A stretch of 44,511 bases of DNA from an uncultured Dorea sp. (GTDB taxonomy: Bacteria > Bacillota > Clostridia > Lachnospirales > Lachnospiraceae). Location: the NCBI GenBank assembly GCA_948602995.1, contig CAPEBR010000011.1, positions 75,717 to 120,227 of the forward strand, written 5' to 3'. Numbering within the stretch: position 1 is the stretch's first letter; every line of letters starts with the position of its first letter. This document shows, in pieces, positions 41,745 through 44,511 of the stretch. A program made the translations under genes and the position numbers. The notes under the pieces were generated by a model. The model was given only the letters and a program-made list of their open reading frames with translations. It did no database searches and was not told the DNA's origin.

Positions 41745-42623
41745 ATGAGAAAGAAACAATTCTTAGCGGGGTTTCTGGCATTCGTCATGATTGGTGCTTC
41801 TCTTGCAATGCCTGGAAATACTTTGCAGGCTGAGGCCGCAAAGAAGCCCCTGCAGAAAATATCTGTTCCGAAGAAAGCCACTGTTTACGTGGGGGCAAAA
41901 AAGAAACTTAAGGTTACAAAGGCACCGAAAAGCGCATCCGTGAAAATTACCTGGAGAAGCTCTGACAAAAAAGTAGCAAAGGTTGACAAAAAGGGGATTG
42001 TAAAAGGGCTTAAGGCGGGAAAAACTACGATTACAGCTACCGCAAAAGACAAAAATAAAAAAACATTAAAGGCAGCCTGTAAGGTGACTGTGAAGAAAAG
42101 GCTGATTAAGAGCCTGAAAACAGATTTTTTAAGTGCTGTGATGGAGGTTGGAGCAACAAAGGCGGTCAAGGCTTCCATCAAGCCCGGGAATGCCAGCGTG
42201 AAAAAGCTGAAATACACATCTTCTGACAATCGTATTGCAAGTGTATCTTCGAATGGCATAATTACAGCAAAGAAAGAGGGAAAAGCTACTGTTAATGTCA
42301 GTACAACAGATGGCAGTAAAAAGAGCGTTTCAATCCAGATTACGGTTAAGGCGAAAACGGTACCGGAGGTAAAGGTATCCGGTATATTGACGGAAGAGGC
42401 ATCCATTAAGCTGGAAGTGGGCGAGCCAAAGCAGATCAATGTAACGGTGACTCCGGAAAATGCAGCAAATAAGAAGTTGAATTACAATACATCCGATCCT
42501 GATGTGGCAACGGTCAGTGCATCTGGCATGATCCGGGCACATGCCAAAGGGAATGCTGAGATTACTATTTCAGCTGCAGACGGAAGTGGAATAAGTACGG
42601 TTGTAAATGTGGCACACAAATAA
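41745..42623 (+). CDS. Secreted protein of three bacterial Ig-like domains
   Basis: 292 residues. A signal peptide (KKQFLAGFLAFVMIGASLAM, cleaved near LQAEA) is followed by three BIg_2-like domains (about 33-120, 121-205 and 210-292), each with the pattern S..K.ATV...G...A...G.A.IT. The first is lysine-rich and resembles the tails of the surface proteins at the left of the window. No catalytic domain or sorting signal is seen. It could be a wall-bound spacer or adhesin. The start has AAAGGAGAAC upstream. It is the last host gene before the integrative element, and the element may have removed or displaced sequence behind it. Confidence 0.8.
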   Translation: MRKKQFLAGFLAFVMIGASLAMPGNTLQAEAAKKPLQKISVPKKATVYVGAKKKLKVTKAPKSASVKITWRSSDKKVAKVDKKGIVKGLKAGKTTITATAKDKNKKTLKAACKVTVKKRLIKSLKTDFLSAVMEVGATKAVKASIKPGNASVKKLKYTSSDNRIASVSSNGIITAKKEGKATVNVSTTDGSKKSVSIQITVKAKTVPEVKVSGILTEEASIKLEVGEPKQINVTVTPENAANKKLNYNTSDPDVATVSASGMIRAHAKGNAEITISAADGSGISTVVNVAHK

Positions 42624-42659
42624 TATTTTTATCATCTTGATTATATCCTTTCATAAGCC

Positions 42660-42798
42660 TTTAAACCTTGATATATCGGGCTTTTTGGCACTTTTTTTCA
42701 ATTTTATTTTTTGCCCTTACCTCACGCAAATCTATGTAAATCTACGCAAATTTATGGGCAAATGGTGTAGTAAGTGGTGTAGTAGATTGGTGTATTTT
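42660..42798. other. End region of an integrative element, likely integrase arm sites
   Basis: Between the Ig-like gene and int lies T-rich DNA, then CGCAAATCTATG (42725-42736) and CGCAAATTTATG (42745-42756), 20 bp apart, and three TGGTGTA words (42763, 42775, 42788) at 12-13 bp spacing. Short direct repeats next to int are typical of arm-type integrase binding sites. The exact host-element junction cannot be placed without an empty site. Confidence 0.5.
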
Positions 42799-43998
42799 TC
42801 AACTTGATTTTCTTTGTTTTCCCTGCATATCGGTATCCTTAAAGTCAATAATTCTCGCCATTTGCTCCGCTGCACGGTCAAAGCTGGCATGAGTGTAAAC
42901 ATTCAGTGTAACACCCACATCAGAATGTCCCATTACATATTGCAGGTTCTTGATATCCATGCCAGCATTTGCCATATTGGTACAGAATGTATGGCGGAAC
43001 ACATGGGGCGTGATATGGGGCAATGGTTTATCCGGGTGCAACTTCTTGTATTTCTTCATTGCCCAACGCATTTCATTTTCGATATGCAAGGCTACTTTCG
43101 GCTTATCATCCTTATCCAGCAAAAGGAAACTACCATATCCGTCCACAACGATTTCCGTTTTCACTTTCTTGCGGCGGACAAGTATGTTTTGCAGACTTTG
43201 GTAAACTTCCTCCGTCATGGGAATATAGCGGCAGCCACATTCTGTCTTGGTTTTCTCCACATAATATTTTCCGCCCCGCTCCCGGACAAGCTGATGGTCT
43301 ACCCGGATTCTTCGGTTTTCAAAATCCAAATCGCTTTTTGTCAAGCCGCAAAACTCGCTGACACGCATACCGGTTCCCAACAGTACGACAAATTCATCAT
43401 AATACTTCGTATAAGTTTTATCTTCCCGGATAAAGCCCATCCAAAGCTCCTGTTGTTCCGCTGTCATGGCAATCCGTTTCTGTGAATCATTGGGAACAAC
43501 GTCTACCAGTTTGAAATCAAAAGGATTTCTGCGGATAATATCCTCGTTATATGCCATTTGAAAGGCTGGCTTGACAACGCCCCGGACGCTTGTGATTGTA
43601 CTGTAACCTTTGCCGTCATTATGCAGCTTCATAATCCATTGCTGTGCGTCTGATACTTTGATATCCCTTATCTGTCGATAGCCAAAATCTTCTTTCTTGA
43701 CTAAATTCAGCACAAAATTGTAGCCTACCTTTGTGTTATAGCGCACACCCTGTTTCAAACTGATGTATCGCTCTAAAAGGGCAAGCACAGTAATCTTTCC
43801 GGCAGCATAGTCAATCCCATCATCAAGCTGTTTTTGGATTGTTTTTTCCTTTTCCCGCAGTTCCTTTAAATCAGAGGAATAAATGGTCTGTCGTTTCCCA
43901 CGGATATCCGTATACCGATATTGATAAATCAAGTCTTTTCTCTGGCTCTCTCCTGTCCGCAGGATTCTTCCTTTATTGTCTTTTCGCTTCTCGGACAT
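42799..43998 (-). CDS. int: Tyrosine recombinase, Tn916 integrase family
   Basis: 399 residues from ATG 43998, preceded by AAAGGAG; the 30 residues upstream in frame are not part of the family. The N-terminal arm-binding domain (KDNKGRILRTGESQRKDLIYQYRY) is of the Tn916 type, followed by a SAM-like core-binding domain and the catalytic domain. Catalytic motifs are present: Arg in LLGTGMRVSEFCGLT, HVFRHTFC, the MGHSD motif, and the tyrosine in LNVYTHAS. It integrates and excises the element together with Xis. Size and layout match the Tn916 protein of about 405 residues, so it looks functional. Confidence 0.94.
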   Translation of the reverse strand: MSEKRKDNKGRILRTGESQRKDLIYQYRYTDIRGKRQTIYSSDLKELREKEKTIQKQLDDGIDYAAGKITVLALLERYISLKQGVRYNTKVGYNFVLNLVKKEDFGYRQIRDIKVSDAQQWIMKLHNDGKGYSTITSVRGVVKPAFQMAYNEDIIRRNPFDFKLVDVVPNDSQKRIAMTAEQQELWMGFIREDKTYTKYYDEFVVLLGTGMRVSEFCGLTKSDLDFENRRIRVDHQLVRERGGKYYVEKTKTECGCRYIPMTEEVYQSLQNILVRRKKVKTEIVVDGYGSFLLLDKDDKPKVALHIENEMRWAMKKYKKLHPDKPLPHITPHVFRHTFCTNMANAGMDIKNLQYVMGHSDVGVTLNVYTHASFDRAAEQMARIIDFKDTDMQGKQRKSS

Positions 43999-44084
43999 TG
44001 TCAAACTCCTTTCCGTGATGGAAAGAGCCTTGATATGACACGTCCATTGTATCATATCAAGACTGATTTTTACATCACAAAATT

Positions 44085-44279
44085 TCAAATCGAATATTCT
44101 TGTTCAATAAACTGGTCGAACAATCGGCGTTTGATTAACCGTTTGTTACCTACCCATAAAACAAATCGGCAGTTTCTATCACTGGTAAGGTCACGCAGCT
44201 TGTTGATACCAATTCCAGAATAAGCAGCAGCTTCTTCTAAACTCAAATTACTTTTTTCCCAAATGGGGATTTCTTTCAT
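44085..44279 (-). CDS. xis: Excisionase, Tn916 Xis-like
   Basis: 64 residues, close to the 67 of Tn916 Xis. The MerR-like winged helix is visible (LSLEEAAAYSGIGINKLRDL, then CRFVLWVGNKRLIKRRLFDQFI). It bends DNA at the element ends and directs the integrase toward excision. AAGGAGAG lies in front of the ATG. It overlaps the upstream gene by 4 bp and precedes int by 86 bp, the usual order. Confidence 0.9.
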   Translation of the reverse strand: MKEIPIWEKSNLSLEEAAAYSGIGINKLRDLTSDRNCRFVLWVGNKRLIKRRLFDQFIEQEYSI

Positions 44280-44511
44280 AGGCTCTCCTTTCTGTTCAGC
44301 AGCATTTTAAGGTGTTCCATTTTTGCCTGTGCTTTGGCTTTTCTGAAATTCTCCCCGGTAATGCAGACGGGGCAGCACATTTCCGTAAGGCGGTCATATA
44401 TCCGGGCGTGGGCGGTGTCCTCCGGGTTCTGCAATTCTTCCAGCGTCAAATTTGTGGTGACAATCAGCGGCTTTTGGCTGCGGTATCGGCTGTCAATCAC
44501 GTTATAGACTT
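44276..44511 (-). CDS. DnaC-like ATP-binding protein, C-terminal part only
   Basis: About 78 residues are visible; the frame continues beyond the right edge. The stretch VIDSRYRSQKPLIVTTNLTLEEL, then RIYDRLTEMCCPV, matches the C-terminal part of DnaC/IstB-type AAA+ proteins (sensor 1 TTN and the arginine of the RIYDRL region). In integrative elements and phages these load the replicative helicase, so the element may replicate after excision. The Walker motifs would lie outside the window. Confidence 0.7.
   Translation of the reverse strand, partial: VYNVIDSRYRSQKPLIVTTNLTLEELQNPEDTAHARIYDRLTEMCCPVCITGENFRKAKAQAKMEHLKMLLNRKESL

Noticed and set aside
42607..42807. 66-residue forward frame between the Ig-like gene and int
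   Set aside because: Composition follows T-rich non-coding DNA; no ribosome binding site, and it covers the putative integrase arm sites.

Overview
The window looks like a chromosomal segment of a low-to-mid GC Gram-positive gut Firmicute of the Lachnospiraceae (Clostridium cluster XIVa, of the Dorea / Mediterraneibacter / [Clostridium] scindens kind). This rests on gene content: the yceD-rpmF-plsX-acpP-rnc-smc-ftsY block, pta-ackA, a homocitrate-synthase-like Re-citrate synthase with NADP-isocitrate dehydrogenase, BspA/DUF6273 surface proteins, YesM/YesN signalling and a Tn916-type integrase. Genus is not fixed by anything I can see.

Layout. (1) 1-15102: four very large secreted surface proteins in one direction, built from interchangeable modules (BspA LRR_5, DUF6273, DUF285 26-residue repeats, lysine-rich bacterial Ig-like domains); the fourth carries a likely papain-fold cysteine peptidase domain. 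A decayed LRR remnant follows. (2) 15201-19809: a small coiled-coil protein, an AAA-ATPase/PD-(D/E)XK protein, a FabK/nitronate monooxygenase-type flavoprotein and tmcAL. (3) 19965-23822: MgtE, then pta-ackA. (4) 23960-33575: the conserved ribosome/lipid/RNA/chromosome block, interrupted by a reverse-strand membrane protein, ending with threonine ammonia-lyase overlapping ftsY. (5) 33618-37611: a 48-residue reverse-strand protein missed by length cut-offs, then citrate synthase, a GntR regulator and isocitrate dehydrogenase, with a clear GntR-like operator over the first promoter. (6) 37685-41548: histidine kinase, solute-binding protein and response regulator with no permease genes, probably a three-component sensor. 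(7) 41745-42623: a secreted Ig-like protein. (8) 42660-44511: one end of an integrative element (int, xis, dnaC-like gene running off the window).

Two intergenic repeat families stand out. Family A is a 36-44 bp perfect palindrome (four copies), always just behind a stop codon, with arms that differ between copies but stay complementary within each copy. Family B is a dyad ending in CCGTGAATAGTAAC. Four of its occurrences point toward a sigma-A-type promoter with 39-41 bp between the end of the motif and the first base of the -35 box (tmcAL, pta, plsX, citrate synthase). The sequence between them is otherwise mostly unrelated. That fixed spacing is the best candidate here for an undescribed regulatory system, although the promoters are my own predictions by eye.

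No rRNA, tRNA or CRISPR array was recognised. Start codons were moved from the longest reading frame where a ribosome binding site or family alignment argued for it.
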